A DNA stretch of 9,596 nucleotides from Pirellulales bacterium (GTDB lineage Bacteria; Planctomycetota; Planctomycetia; Pirellulales; Thermoguttaceae), in contig DAOWNK010000110.1 of assembly GCA_030642635.1 (NCBI GenBank), forward strand, positions 1 to 9,596, in the 5' to 3' direction. Within the stretch, counting starts at the first letter, position 1. Every line of letters starts with the position of its first letter. The position numbers and the translations under genes were made by a program. Shown here one piece after another: positions 1 to 6,255 of the stretch. A model generated the notes under the pieces. That model did not search any database. It was not told the origin of the DNA and saw nothing but the letters and a program-made list of their open reading frames with translations.

Positions 1-231
1 CTGGGAATCCTGTTTGAATTCTCTGGCGGTTCCACTCTCACTGACATTATCACAGCCCTGGTAAACGCAGACCTGCGGATCGGGTTGCACGTCCAAGGCA
101 TCGGTGACGAAGGTTTCAGTGATTCCTATGTTACCGTCCCCGAACCTTCCACTCTGCTACTGTTGTGCCTAAGTGCTGTGTGTCTCATGGGCTACGCCTG
201 GCGATGGCGAAAGTGCTGTAGACTAGGTTGA
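1..231 (+). CDS. PEP-CTERM sorted protein, C-terminal fragment
   Basis: The gene enters from the left edge; 76 codons are visible before TGA at 229-231. The last part reads VPEPST followed by a Leu/Cys/Val-rich hydrophobic helix and the basic tail RWRK. This is the tripartite PEP-CTERM signal, known to be recognised by an exosortase that moves the protein across the inner membrane and removes the tail. The preceding roughly 50 residues (starting LGILFEFSGG) look like the end of an extracellular domain of no family I recognise, so the function of the whole protein cannot be given. The final residues (CCRLG) are encoded by bases belonging to a REP-like element, so the stop codon lies inside a repeat and the natural C-terminus may have been altered by it. 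The signal is clear; the protein's identity is unknown. Confidence 0.85.
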   Translation: MGILFEFSGGSTLTDIITALVNADLRIGLHVQGIGDEGFSDSYVTVPEPSTLLLLCLSAVCLMGYAWRWRKCCRLG

Positions 232-305
232 GCGAAGCGAGGCCAACTCTTGGAGTAACCGAACAACGGAGTGGCTGGGGCAAAGCGCAGCAATACCCCA
301 GCCAC
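218..305 (+). repeat. Pair of REP-like hairpins
   Basis: There are two adjacent hairpin motifs. The first has GTAG (218-221), then GGTT (226-229) and GGCC (241-244) around the loop GAGCGAAGCGA; the four pairs include two wobbles, so it looks degenerate. The second has GGAG (268-271) running into a perfect 10-bp stem, GTGGCTGGGG (271-280) with CCCCAGCCAC (296-305), and a 15-base loop. REP elements mobilised by REP-associated tyrosine transposases (RAYT) typically carry a GTAG or GGAG tetranucleotide 5' of a hairpin, which fits both. No T-run follows, so this is not a classic terminator. Copy number in the genome cannot be seen from here. Confidence 0.55.
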
Positions 306-540
306 CCTTACCATTACACCCCCCGTTTTGCCTACGGCGTTTGCCTACAACAAAATTTGCCAGGGTTGGTTGACTACCTTGGTTGCTATTGTTCATAATG
401 CCGCTTGAGTTGGATTGTTCCCACCTTCGATCGTCACGCATGATGCCTACCCCGATCGACCCGGAACCGTTTTTCGGCAATCCGTACATACCGTTTATGC
501 CTTAGCGATTTTTCAAAGCTTCACTTAAGCGACACTTACC
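232..540. other. 309-base gene-free stretch
   Basis: This region lies between the PEP-CTERM fragment and the hydrolase. Its left third is the REP-like pair. The rest holds a possible promoter (370-399) and no open frame with a ribosome site or recognisable product. No tRNA cloverleaf is visible. Confidence 0.6.
370..399 (+). promoter_or_regulatory. Possible sigma70 promoter for the hydrolase
   Basis: TTGACT (370-375) is followed after 18 bases by CATAAT (394-399). It is the best -35/-10 pair I found upstream of the hydrolase and points towards it. It would give a leader of about 135 bases. The spacer is one base longer than ideal and there is no other support. Confidence 0.3.
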
Positions 541-1512
541 GTGATTGAATTACTTTGGTTTATAGTCGGCCTGGCCGGCCTGTTGATATTTTTTTATGTC
601 CTTGGTGGGATATTGTACTTACCGGTCTCCACGCGAGTATTCGGCGAGGCGCCGTGGCTGCCGATTGCATGGCATGAGCCGCTGGACGACGGTGAGAACA
701 TCGAGGTTTTCACATCGGACGGCAGCCTGATCTCCGGCACTTATTTGCCGACGACTGCATCTTCACGGCGAGGTGTAATCGCCTATTGCCATGAATTGAA
801 CGGGAATCGCTGGAACGCCGTTCCGTACATCCACGATCTTCGTCGTTGCGGCTTCGACGTCTTCACGTTCGACTTCCGCAACCACGGATACAGCGATTCG
901 GTGGCGGGCTACGACCCGTTGCCGTGGACGACCACCTATGAAGTGGCCGACGTTCGTGCAGTGATTGATTACCTGTGCAGCCGTAGCGACGCCGACCCGC
1001 GTGGCGTAGGATTGCTGGGAGTAAGCAAGGGCGCTACGGCGGCCATGTGCGCGGCGGCCGGCGACCGGCGAGTCCGAGCGATGGTGCTGGACAGCCTGTG
1101 TCCAACGGAACGGATGCAAATTCACTTCACGCGGCGATTCATGGGAATTTACGCCCGATTTGCCGGCTTGCTTGCTTCGCTGCCGGATGTAGTATTGGGT
1201 ACGCTCGGCGTTTGGACCAAGTACCTGATCCAGTGGCGCCGGAACTGTCGGTTCGTCAATGTAGACCAGTTTGCCCGACAGGTACGCCAACCCGTGCTGA
1301 TAATCCACGGTGAACGAGACAGCTACGTTCCGCTTGCGGTTGTCAGGTCGTTGCGCAACATGATTATCGGTCGAACGAAGCTCTGGGTTGTGCCACGTGC
1401 AAAACACAACGGTGCGGTCGCCGTAACCCGGCAAATATACCACGATCGGATATCGCGATTCTTCGAGCAACACCTGGCCGGCGCGATGCGCAAGGAAGAA
1501 ATCGCTGCCTAG
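541..1512 (+). CDS. Membrane-anchored alpha/beta hydrolase
   Basis: A 323-residue serine hydrolase of the alpha/beta fold, S33/BEM46-like type. Residues 4-27 form one hydrophobic segment, probably a membrane anchor, leaving the catalytic domain attached to the inner membrane. The catalytic triad can be read: Ser162 in the nucleophile elbow GVSKG, Asp260 in HGERDSYVP and His289 in AKHN. HELNGN (84-89) sits where the oxyanion HG motif is expected, and DFRNHGYSD (111-119) is the usual strand 4 segment. The substrate cannot be predicted; family members include lipases, esterases and peptidases. The start is GTG at 541 without a clear ribosome site; it is the only start that keeps the whole anchor. 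The stop lies 2 bases from the stop of galE on the other strand, and no terminator separates them. The family call is sure, the function is not. Confidence 0.9.
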   Translation: MIELLWFIVGLAGLLIFFYVLGGILYLPVSTRVFGEAPWLPIAWHEPLDDGENIEVFTSDGSLISGTYLPTTASSRRGVIAYCHELNGNRWNAVPYIHDLRRCGFDVFTFDFRNHGYSDSVAGYDPLPWTTTYEVADVRAVIDYLCSRSDADPRGVGLLGVSKGATAAMCAAAGDRRVRAMVLDSLCPTERMQIHFTRRFMGIYARFAGLLASLPDVVLGTLGVWTKYLIQWRRNCRFVNVDQFARQVRQPVLIIHGERDSYVPLAVVRSLRNMIIGRTKLWVVPRAKHNGAVAVTRQIYHDRISRFFEQHLAGAMRKEEIAA

Positions 1513-1514
1513 TA

Positions 1515-2504
1515 CTACTTAATATACCCGTCGGGGTATTTCTCGAACCAGTTCCATGCCGTTGCCACGATCTCGTCGATTTCGGTGTAACGGGCCGACC
1601 ACCCTAACTCGCTTTGAATCTTCTCGACGCTTGCGAAAAGAACAGCCGGATCGCCACTGCGTCGCTCGCCGTACTCGACGAGAATCTCACGGCCTGTGAC
1701 TCGCTTGGCCGACTCGATCACCTCGCTGACCGAATACCCCTTGCCGATGCCAAGGTTGTAAAATCGTGCATCGCCGGGCCGCAGTGCATCCATCGCTGCA
1801 ATATGGGCGGTGCACAAATCCTCAACGTGAATGTAATCGCGGATGCACGTGCCGTCGGGCGTCGGATAATCGGTGCCGAAGACCGTAATCTTCTCTCGCC
1901 GGGGGAGTGCGGCCAGCAGCACGACCGGTATCAGGTGCGTTTCCGGAGCGTGGTCCTCGCCCAACGAGCCGTCGGCTGCGGCCCCCGCCACGTTAAAGTA
2001 CCGTAGCGACACGTATGAAAAGTCACGGTTCGCCGCAGCGTAGTCTTTCAACACCCGCTCCACACACCACTTCGACCAGCCGTACGGGCTGATCGGTTCT
2101 TGACGTGTGGTTTCAACAATGGGAATTTCCTCCGGCTCTCCGTAAGTTGCGCAGGTTGAGCTGAACACCAGCTGGTTTACGCCTGTGGCATGCATCGCCT
2201 TGAGCAGGCTGATCGTGCCGGCCGTATTGTTGTAGTAATATGCCAGCGGATCGGCAACCGACTCGCCGACGTATGCCAATGCGGCAAAGTGCATCACACA
2301 ATCGACGCTGTACTCTCGCAGCAGATCGGCCAGGGCATTGGTTTCCGCCAGATTGAGCCGGCGAAACTCTGCACGGGAATCGACCGCCTGCCGGTGTCCG
2401 CGGTAGAGGTTATCGACCGCAACGACGCGGTGTCCAGCTTCGACGAGTTGTTTTACGGCATGAGAGCCGATATAGCCGGCGCCGCCGGCGACCATGACGT
2501 TCAT
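1515..2504 (-). CDS. galE: UDP-glucose 4-epimerase
   Basis: GalE interconverts UDP-glucose and UDP-galactose in the cytoplasm with tightly bound NAD, linking galactose use to cell-envelope sugars. At 329 residues it has normal length. The NAD-binding Rossmann motif GGAGYIGS is at 7-14. The extended-SDR catalytic set is complete: SST at 115-117 and Tyr141-x3-Lys145 in YGWSK. MHFAALAYVGES (71-82), LRYFNVAG (167-174), ETHLIP (188-193) and GTCIRDYIHVEDL (218-230) are typical of epimerases. The ATG at 2504 has a strong ribosome site, AAGGAG (2510-2515 on the minus strand), 5 bases upstream. It is divergent from the SDR gene and convergent with the hydrolase, and no other galactose-pathway gene is nearby, so it probably acts as a stand-alone gene. 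Function is close to certain; a related nucleotide-sugar epimerase is the only alternative. Confidence 0.96.
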   Translation of the reverse strand: MNVMVAGGAGYIGSHAVKQLVEAGHRVVAVDNLYRGHRQAVDSRAEFRRLNLAETNALADLLREYSVDCVMHFAALAYVGESVADPLAYYYNNTAGTISLLKAMHATGVNQLVFSSTCATYGEPEEIPIVETTRQEPISPYGWSKWCVERVLKDYAAANRDFSYVSLRYFNVAGAAADGSLGEDHAPETHLIPVVLLAALPRREKITVFGTDYPTPDGTCIRDYIHVEDLCTAHIAAMDALRPGDARFYNLGIGKGYSVSEVIESAKRVTGREILVEYGERRSGDPAVLFASVEKIQSELGWSARYTEIDEIVATAWNWFEKYPDGYIK

Positions 2505-2509
2505 ATATT

Positions 2510-2515
2510 CTCCTT
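2510..2515 (-). promoter_or_regulatory. galE ribosome binding site
   Basis: AAGGAG on the minus strand, 5 bases before the galE ATG. It is the clearest Shine-Dalgarno in the window, and it lies in the 27-base gap between two divergent genes, leaving almost no room for promoters outside coding sequence. Confidence 0.8.
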
Positions 2516-2531
2516 TTTATGATAGAATAAC

Positions 2532-3314
2532 ATGTTTCCGGAATTATTACCAACAATGCAAAACTCCTACAATCAAAAAGTCGCCCTGATTACCGGCAGC
2601 GGCAAGCGACGCCTCGGCAATGCAATCGCTGCGGCGCTGGCGCAGCGAGGATACGCAGTTGCCGTACACTACAACCGTTCGGCGGAAGAAGCCGAGCGGA
2701 CAGTGGCGATGCTGCAAGAACATGATGCCCACACCGTGGCGTTCCAGGCCGACGTGTCCATCGAGGCCGACGTGGACCGGCTCTTCGAGCAGGTGGTCGA
2801 CCGTTTCGGCCGGCTCGACGTGCTGGTAACCGCGGCCGCCGTCTGGGAGCTGAAACCATTGGAGGAAATCACCGCCGAAGACGTCCGCCGGCAGCTCGAC
2901 GTCAACGCCCTGGGCACTTTCCTCTGCTGCCGTCGAGCAGGGTTGATTATGGTGGACCAACCGGAAGGCGGTGCAATCGTCACGATCGGCGACTGGGCCG
3001 TCGCACGGCCGTACACCAACTATTCCGCATACTTTTTAAGCAAAGGCACCATTCCCACACTCACTCGAACAATGGCGGTCGAGCTGTCCGGGCGCAACCC
3101 GGCGGTCCGTGTAAACTGCATTCTTCCCGGCCCGGTGCTGCCGCCTGAGAACCTTTCCGAAGCCGACGTGAAGGGCGCGGTAGCCGGAACACTGCTGAAA
3201 CGTCTCGGCCGAGCGGAGAACATTGCCCATGCCGTGGTGTTCCTGGTCGAGAACGATTTTGTCACCGGCGTTTGCCTGCCGGTGGACGGAGGGCGGACAA
3301 TTGCCGGGAATTAA
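2532..3314 (+). CDS. SDR oxidoreductase, pteridine-reductase-like
   Basis: A classical short-chain dehydrogenase/reductase of 260 residues. The cofactor site TGSGKRRLGN (21-30) followed by HYNRSAEEAE (46-55) suggests NADPH binding and resembles the PTR1/FolM pteridine reductases, whose motif is TGxxKRLG. The usual catalytic Ser is replaced by Asp154 (IGDWA), with Tyr167 and Lys171 behind it. This D-x12-Y-x3-K spacing equals the Asp181-Tyr194-Lys198 triad of Leishmania PTR1. The NNAG motif reads TAAAVW (100-105), also PTR-like. A role in reducing dihydropterins or dihydrofolate is therefore plausible, though the substrate is inferred. Neither possible start, ATG 2532 nor ATG 2556, has a ribosome site. 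The second gives the N-terminus MQNSYNQKVALITG, closer to family length, and would clear the galE control region. It begins 27 bases from galE on the opposite strand. Confidence 0.88.
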   Translation: MFPELLPTMQNSYNQKVALITGSGKRRLGNAIAAALAQRGYAVAVHYNRSAEEAERTVAMLQEHDAHTVAFQADVSIEADVDRLFEQVVDRFGRLDVLVTAAAVWELKPLEEITAEDVRRQLDVNALGTFLCCRRAGLIMVDQPEGGAIVTIGDWAVARPYTNYSAYFLSKGTIPTLTRTMAVELSGRNPAVRVNCILPGPVLPPENLSEADVKGAVAGTLLKRLGRAENIAHAVVFLVENDFVTGVCLPVDGGRTIAGN

Positions 3315-3329
3315 CCACTTGTAAAGCCG

Positions 3330-3357
3330 CTCTTCCCCTCCCTTCCTGTCTTTCCTT
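3330..3357 (+). other. Pyrimidine tract after the SDR gene
   Basis: 27 of 28 bases are C or T, interrupted only by G3348. It starts 16 bases after the SDR stop codon. It may be a Rho-type unwinding stretch or the remains of a terminator, but no hairpin precedes it. The tract is seen directly; any role is a guess. Confidence 0.35.
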
Positions 3358-3363
3358 GTTGTA

Positions 3364-3378
3364 CATTTGCTGCAAATG
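3364..3378. promoter_or_regulatory. Perfect 15-base palindrome upstream of proA
   Basis: CATTTGC-T-GCAAATG has 7-bp arms around one base. It is centred about 45 bases upstream of the proA -35 box, where an activator or upstream repressor site would fit. There is no T-run after it, so a terminator for the SDR gene is less likely. A second, looser pairing, ACATTT (3363-3368) with AAATGT (3383-3388), overlaps it. Confidence 0.35.
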
Positions 3379-3412
3379 GCTGAAATGTCACGAAAGTTCA
3401 GGTTTTTCGCCG

Positions 3413-3441
3413 TTGACTTCGCCGGGCGTTTGAAGGATACT
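3413..3441 (+). promoter_or_regulatory. sigma70-type promoter for proA-fliM
   Basis: TTGACT (3413-3418), a 17-base spacer, then GATACT (3436-3441): 5/6 and 4/6 matches to consensus with ideal spacing. Transcription would begin near 3448, leaving a leader of about 60 bases before the proA TTG. There is no better candidate between the SDR and proA. Confidence 0.6.
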
Positions 3442-3478
3442 CCCGCCCGCAACGCGTTGTGTTCCGGCTGGAGATTCA

Positions 3479-3506
3479 CCACTACCCACTAACCACTGCC
3501 TACTAA
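3479..3506 (+). repeat. 14-base tandem repeat in the proA leader
   Basis: CCACTACCCACTAA (3479-3492) is followed directly by CCACTGCCTACTAA (3493-3506), 12 of 14 bases identical. It occupies exactly the place of the missing Shine-Dalgarno and ends one base before the TTG start codon. It is almost free of G, hence unstructured. Confidence 0.6.
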
Positions 3507-3507
3507 C

Positions 3508-4767
3508 TTGGACGACCTACAAACATATTGCATCGATGTCGCCCGGCGTGCAAACGGTGCAGCGGCCGAGTTGGCCCGGGCGACCGGGGCACAGAAGCAG
3601 CACTGGCTGCGCCGCAGTGCCCGACTGTTGGGCGAGCGGTCCGATGCCTTGGCAAAAGCGAACGAGTTGGACATTGCGGCCGCGTCCGAGTACGGTCTGA
3701 GCGCGGCGGCAATCGACCGGCTGCGGCTTACGCCCGAGCGGATCGACTCGATGGCTATTGCGTTGGAAGAGGTGGCCTCCTTGCCGGAGCCGATCGGCGA
3801 GGTGATCTCTTCCTCAATTCGACCCAACGGCCTGGAGGTTCAGAAGGTCCGAGTGCCGCTTGGCGTGATCTTCTTTATCTACGAATCGCGTCCGAACGTA
3901 ACCGCCGATGCGGCGGCCATCTGTATCAAAAGCGGCAACGCCGTAATACTGCGCGGCGGCAAGGAGGCCTCGCACAGCAACGCCGCCATTGCCGAAATCC
4001 TCTCCGAAGCCGCCGCTGACGCCGGGCTGCCGGCCGACGCAGCGCAGCTTGTCGCAACAGCCGACCGTCGGGCGGTAGGACATTTCCTGCGAATGCCGGA
4101 GTACATAAACGTAACCATACCACGCGGCGGCGAGGGGCTTATACGCCGCGTGAGCGAAGAGGCCCAAATGCCGGTCATCAAACACTACGCCGGCAACTGC
4201 CACGTATACATCGACCGCGCGGCGGACGCCCACATTGCCGAGCGGCTGGTGGTAAACAGCAAGTGCCAGCAGCTGGGTGTGTGCAACGCGGCCGAATCGC
4301 TCGTGGTCCATGCCGACGTGGCCAAAACGCTGCTGCCGCGGATCGGCAAGACGCTTATCGAGCACGGCGTGGAACTTCGCGCCGACAATCGGGCAAGGAA
4401 GTTCTTACCCCAGGCGGCCGAGGCAACCGAAGAAGATTATGGTGCAGAGTACCTTGCTCCGGTGATGTCGGTCAAGGTGGTCGATTCGCTCGACGAGGCG
4501 ATCGAGCACGTCAACCGCTACAGCTCACGGCACACCGAAGCGATTGTCACCACAGAACTAGACGCCGCCAGAGAGTTCGCCGCGAGAGTCGACTCCTCGG
4601 CGGTGATGATAAACGCCAGCACGCGGTTCAACGACGGCGGCCAGTTCGGACTGGGCGCGGAGATAGGTATCAGTACCGATAAGTTTCATGCCAGAGGACC
4701 TTGCGGAATCAACGAGTTGACCAGTTACAAGTACGTGGTTTATGGAAACGGGCAGATAAGGGAATAA
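3508..4767 (+). CDS. proA: Gamma-glutamyl phosphate reductase
   Basis: ProA reduces L-glutamyl 5-phosphate to glutamate 5-semialdehyde with NADPH, the second step of proline biosynthesis, in the cytoplasm. The protein has 419 residues, the usual length. The aldehyde-dehydrogenase-like cofactor part includes VPLGVIFFIYESRPNVT (116-132) and KSGNAVILRGGKEA (141-154). The catalytic cysteine is Cys259 in LGVCNAAE. The conserved C-terminal block runs through RHTEAIVT (341-348), INASTRFNDGG (368-378) and GAEIGIST (383-390). KCQQ at 252-255 is slightly unusual where KxQR is common. The start is TTG at 3508; it matches the family N-terminus (MDDLQTYCIDVARRA) but has no Shine-Dalgarno. proB, its normal partner, is absent from the window. 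The next gene, fliM, starts 3 bases after the stop, so the two probably share a transcript from the promoter at 3413. Confidence 0.97.
   Translation: MDDLQTYCIDVARRANGAAAELARATGAQKQHWLRRSARLLGERSDALAKANELDIAAASEYGLSAAAIDRLRLTPERIDSMAIALEEVASLPEPIGEVISSSIRPNGLEVQKVRVPLGVIFFIYESRPNVTADAAAICIKSGNAVILRGGKEASHSNAAIAEILSEAAADAGLPADAAQLVATADRRAVGHFLRMPEYINVTIPRGGEGLIRRVSEEAQMPVIKHYAGNCHVYIDRAADAHIAERLVVNSKCQQLGVCNAAESLVVHADVAKTLLPRIGKTLIEHGVELRADNRARKFLPQAAEATEEDYGAEYLAPVMSVKVVDSLDEAIEHVNRYSSRHTEAIVTTELDAAREFAARVDSSAVMINASTRFNDGGQFGLGAEIGISTDKFHARGPCGINELTSYKYVVYGNGQIRE
4758..4763 (+). promoter_or_regulatory. fliM ribosome binding site inside proA
   Basis: AAGGGA lies within the last codons of proA, 7 bases before the fliM ATG. 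Together with the 3-base gap this predicts translational coupling of fliM to proA. Confidence 0.7.
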
Positions 4768-4770
4768 CAA

Positions 4771-5829
4771 ATGAGCGACGACGTACTCAGCCAAACGGAA
4801 GTCGAAAGCCTGCTCAGCGCTATGGAAACCGGTGAGCAGACAGCCTCAACTGCGACGGCGCCGCCGCAGAGCCAAGTCACCGACAGCGGCGGCAGGGGCG
4901 TGAATTTTATGCATCCCAGACTGCGAGAGAAAGTCAACCCGTACGATTTCAAGCGCCCGGAACGGGTCGGCAAGGAGCAGATGCGGGCGCTGCAAACTCT
5001 GCACGAGGGATTCGGGCGGAACTTCGGCGCCTCGCTGTCGGCGTTGCTGCGGAGCATCATCGAGGTAAAACTTACAAGCGTCGATCAACTCACCTACAGC
5101 GAGTTCGTCTTCAGCCTGGAAAACCCCACCTGCTTCAATCTGCTCAAGGCCGAGCCGCTTGAAGGCAACCTTATCCTCGACATCAACCCATCGGTTCTTT
5201 ATCCTGTCATCGACCGGTTGCTCGGCGGCGGACGTGAGGGCGGATCGACGACACGCCGACCGTTGACGGAGATCGAGCTGCGGCTGGTCTCCCGAATTAC
5301 CGGCCTGTTTCTCGACGAACTGCACCACGCCTGGGAAAACGTGCTCGATCTGAAGCTTGAAGTGGTCCAGGTAGAAAGCAATCCGCAGTTGGTGCAGATC
5401 GTCCCGCCGAACGAAGTGGTGGTGGTGATCAGCTTTGAGTTGGTGCTCGGCGAGATTCGAGGAATGATGAACCTGTGCATCCCGTACAATTCGATCGAGC
5501 GGATCGGAGGAAAACTTACGGCGAACAGTTGGTCGACCTATCGCCGCCCACAAGCCACGCCGGAAAGCATCAATCTGATCAGCGGCGCCTTGTGCACCTC
5601 ACTGGTCGAGTTAAACGTGCAGCTTGCCAAAACGCAGATAAGCGCCGGCGATCTGATCGGTTTGCGGATAGGTGACATTATCACCACGCAGAAGGACGTC
5701 CATAACCCATTGTTGGTTTCGGTGGAAGGTGTGCCGAAGTTTCGCGCCAAAGCAGGCGAACTCAAAGGCCATAAAGCGATCTGCATAGAACAGACAATAG
5801 AGAACCCGGTCGAAGCAGTCGGCGATTGA
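4771..5829 (+). CDS. fliM: Flagellar motor switch protein FliM
   Basis: FliM is part of the switch (C-ring) at the cytoplasmic base of the flagellum; it binds phosphorylated CheY and sets rotation direction together with FliG and FliN. The 352-residue protein has the expected parts in order. The N-terminal CheY-binding peptide is LSQTEVESLL (6-15), followed by a flexible Ser/Thr/Gln-rich linker (20-42). The middle domain begins near PYDFKRPERV (57-66) and carries the conserved LLGGG (150-154). The C-terminal SpoA domain starts near 265 and contains GDLIGLRIGDII (293-304) and FRAKAGELKGHKAICI (324-339). All look intact, implying a working, chemotaxis-responsive flagellum. No other flagellar or chemotaxis gene is in the window; its neighbour is a proline-synthesis gene. 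It ends 6 bases before the stop of the convergent small PEP-CTERM gene. Confidence 0.97.
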   Translation: MSDDVLSQTEVESLLSAMETGEQTASTATAPPQSQVTDSGGRGVNFMHPRLREKVNPYDFKRPERVGKEQMRALQTLHEGFGRNFGASLSALLRSIIEVKLTSVDQLTYSEFVFSLENPTCFNLLKAEPLEGNLILDINPSVLYPVIDRLLGGGREGGSTTRRPLTEIELRLVSRITGLFLDELHHAWENVLDLKLEVVQVESNPQLVQIVPPNEVVVVISFELVLGEIRGMMNLCIPYNSIERIGGKLTANSWSTYRRPQATPESINLISGALCTSLVELNVQLAKTQISAGDLIGLRIGDIITTQKDVHNPLLVSVEGVPKFRAKAGELKGHKAICIEQTIENPVEAVGD

Positions 5830-5835
5830 CGTCAA

Positions 5836-6126
5836 TCACCACTTGCGCCGCCACAAGAAAACAAACAACGTGGCAATCCCCAGCATAACCAACGTCGCCG
5901 GCTCAGGGATCATCGACAGACTCTTGCCTTCATCGTTGAGCTGATTGATCTCCTTCGGCGTCATGGCGCCGGGATCGTCCGGATCGAGCACATCCAGATG
6001 GTTGATGTCTTCCGGCGATAAGTCGCTACATACTTCGACCGGGTTTAACACCGAATTGTCAATTGGTTCCGCATACAAAGCGGAAATCAGACAGAAGAAA
6101 ACGACCAGTGTAAATATTTTCTTCAT
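5836..6126 (-). CDS. Tiny acidic PEP-CTERM protein with EF-hand-like loop
   Basis: A 96-residue exported protein. It begins MKKIFTLVVFFCLISALYA, a textbook signal peptide with cleavage likely after Ala19. It ends with the PEP-CTERM signal: IPEPAT (73-78), a hydrophobic helix and WRRKW. Only about 50 residues lie between, rich in Asp and Glu, with a single Cys in the mature region. DPDDPGAMTPKE (47-58) matches an EF-hand loop at positions 1, 3, 6, 8 and 12, with Pro at position 5 the main deviation. SPEDINHLD (37-45) and TPKEINQLN (55-63) look like two copies of one helix-start motif, as in paired EF-hands. Ca2+ or other metal binding is inference. A longer start at 6234 is possible but lies upstream of the predicted transcription start; Met at 6126 also gives the signal peptide. 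No ribosome site is seen. It is transcribed away from the znu operon and converges with fliM. Confidence 0.8.
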   Translation of the reverse strand: MKKIFTLVVFFCLISALYAEPIDNSVLNPVEVCSDLSPEDINHLDVLDPDDPGAMTPKEINQLNDEGKSLSMIPEPATLVMLGIATLFVFLWRRKW

Positions 6127-6217
6127 TGTTCGTTCGACGAGTATGTCGGCAAGCACTGTATCCCAATGGCAGAGTATCTTGCCCGACCAGAAAAGCCAGA
6201 CACTGTGACTACTATAA

Positions 6218-6245
6218 ATTATCACTGAAAACAAAAACTTGTCAA
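6218..6245 (-). promoter_or_regulatory. Promoter of the small PEP-CTERM gene
   Basis: On the minus strand, TTGACA (6245-6240), a 16-base spacer, then GATAAT (6223-6218). The -35 is perfect and the -10 is 5/6. Transcription would start near 6211, giving a leader of about 85 bases to the ATG at 6126. Confidence 0.6.
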
Positions 6246-6255
6246 GTAGTTGACA
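6240..6255. promoter_or_regulatory. Palindrome made by two facing -35 boxes
   Basis: TGTCAA-GTAG-TTGACA is a perfect 6-bp inverted repeat with a 4-base centre. Its right arm is the znu -35 and its left arm the -35 of the divergent PEP-CTERM gene. A regulator bound here would block or control both promoters at once. It does not match a Zur, Fur or MntR box that I know. Confidence 0.5.

Noticed and set aside
271..305. Strong hairpin as a terminator of the left PEP-CTERM gene
   Set aside because: There is no T-run after the stem and the loop is long (15 bases); the GGAG foot fits a REP element better.
223..489. 88-residue minus-strand frame in the left intergenic region
   Set aside because: It is low-complexity (Gly/Asn/Ser-rich), runs through the REP-like hairpins, has no ribosome site and no recognisable domain.
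763..1473. 236-residue open frame on the minus strand opposite the hydrolase
   Set aside because: It lies fully inside a gene with an intact catalytic triad and resembles no protein; it is a shadow of GC-rich codons.
4846..5553. 235-residue minus-strand frame inside fliM
   Set aside because: The composition is that of antisense coding DNA, and the fliM reading has every family motif.
6211..6224. Zur/Fur-like box near TGATAATTTATAG (minus strand)
   Set aside because: Only four base pairs around the centre are symmetric, and the sequence is explained by the -10 element of the divergent promoter.
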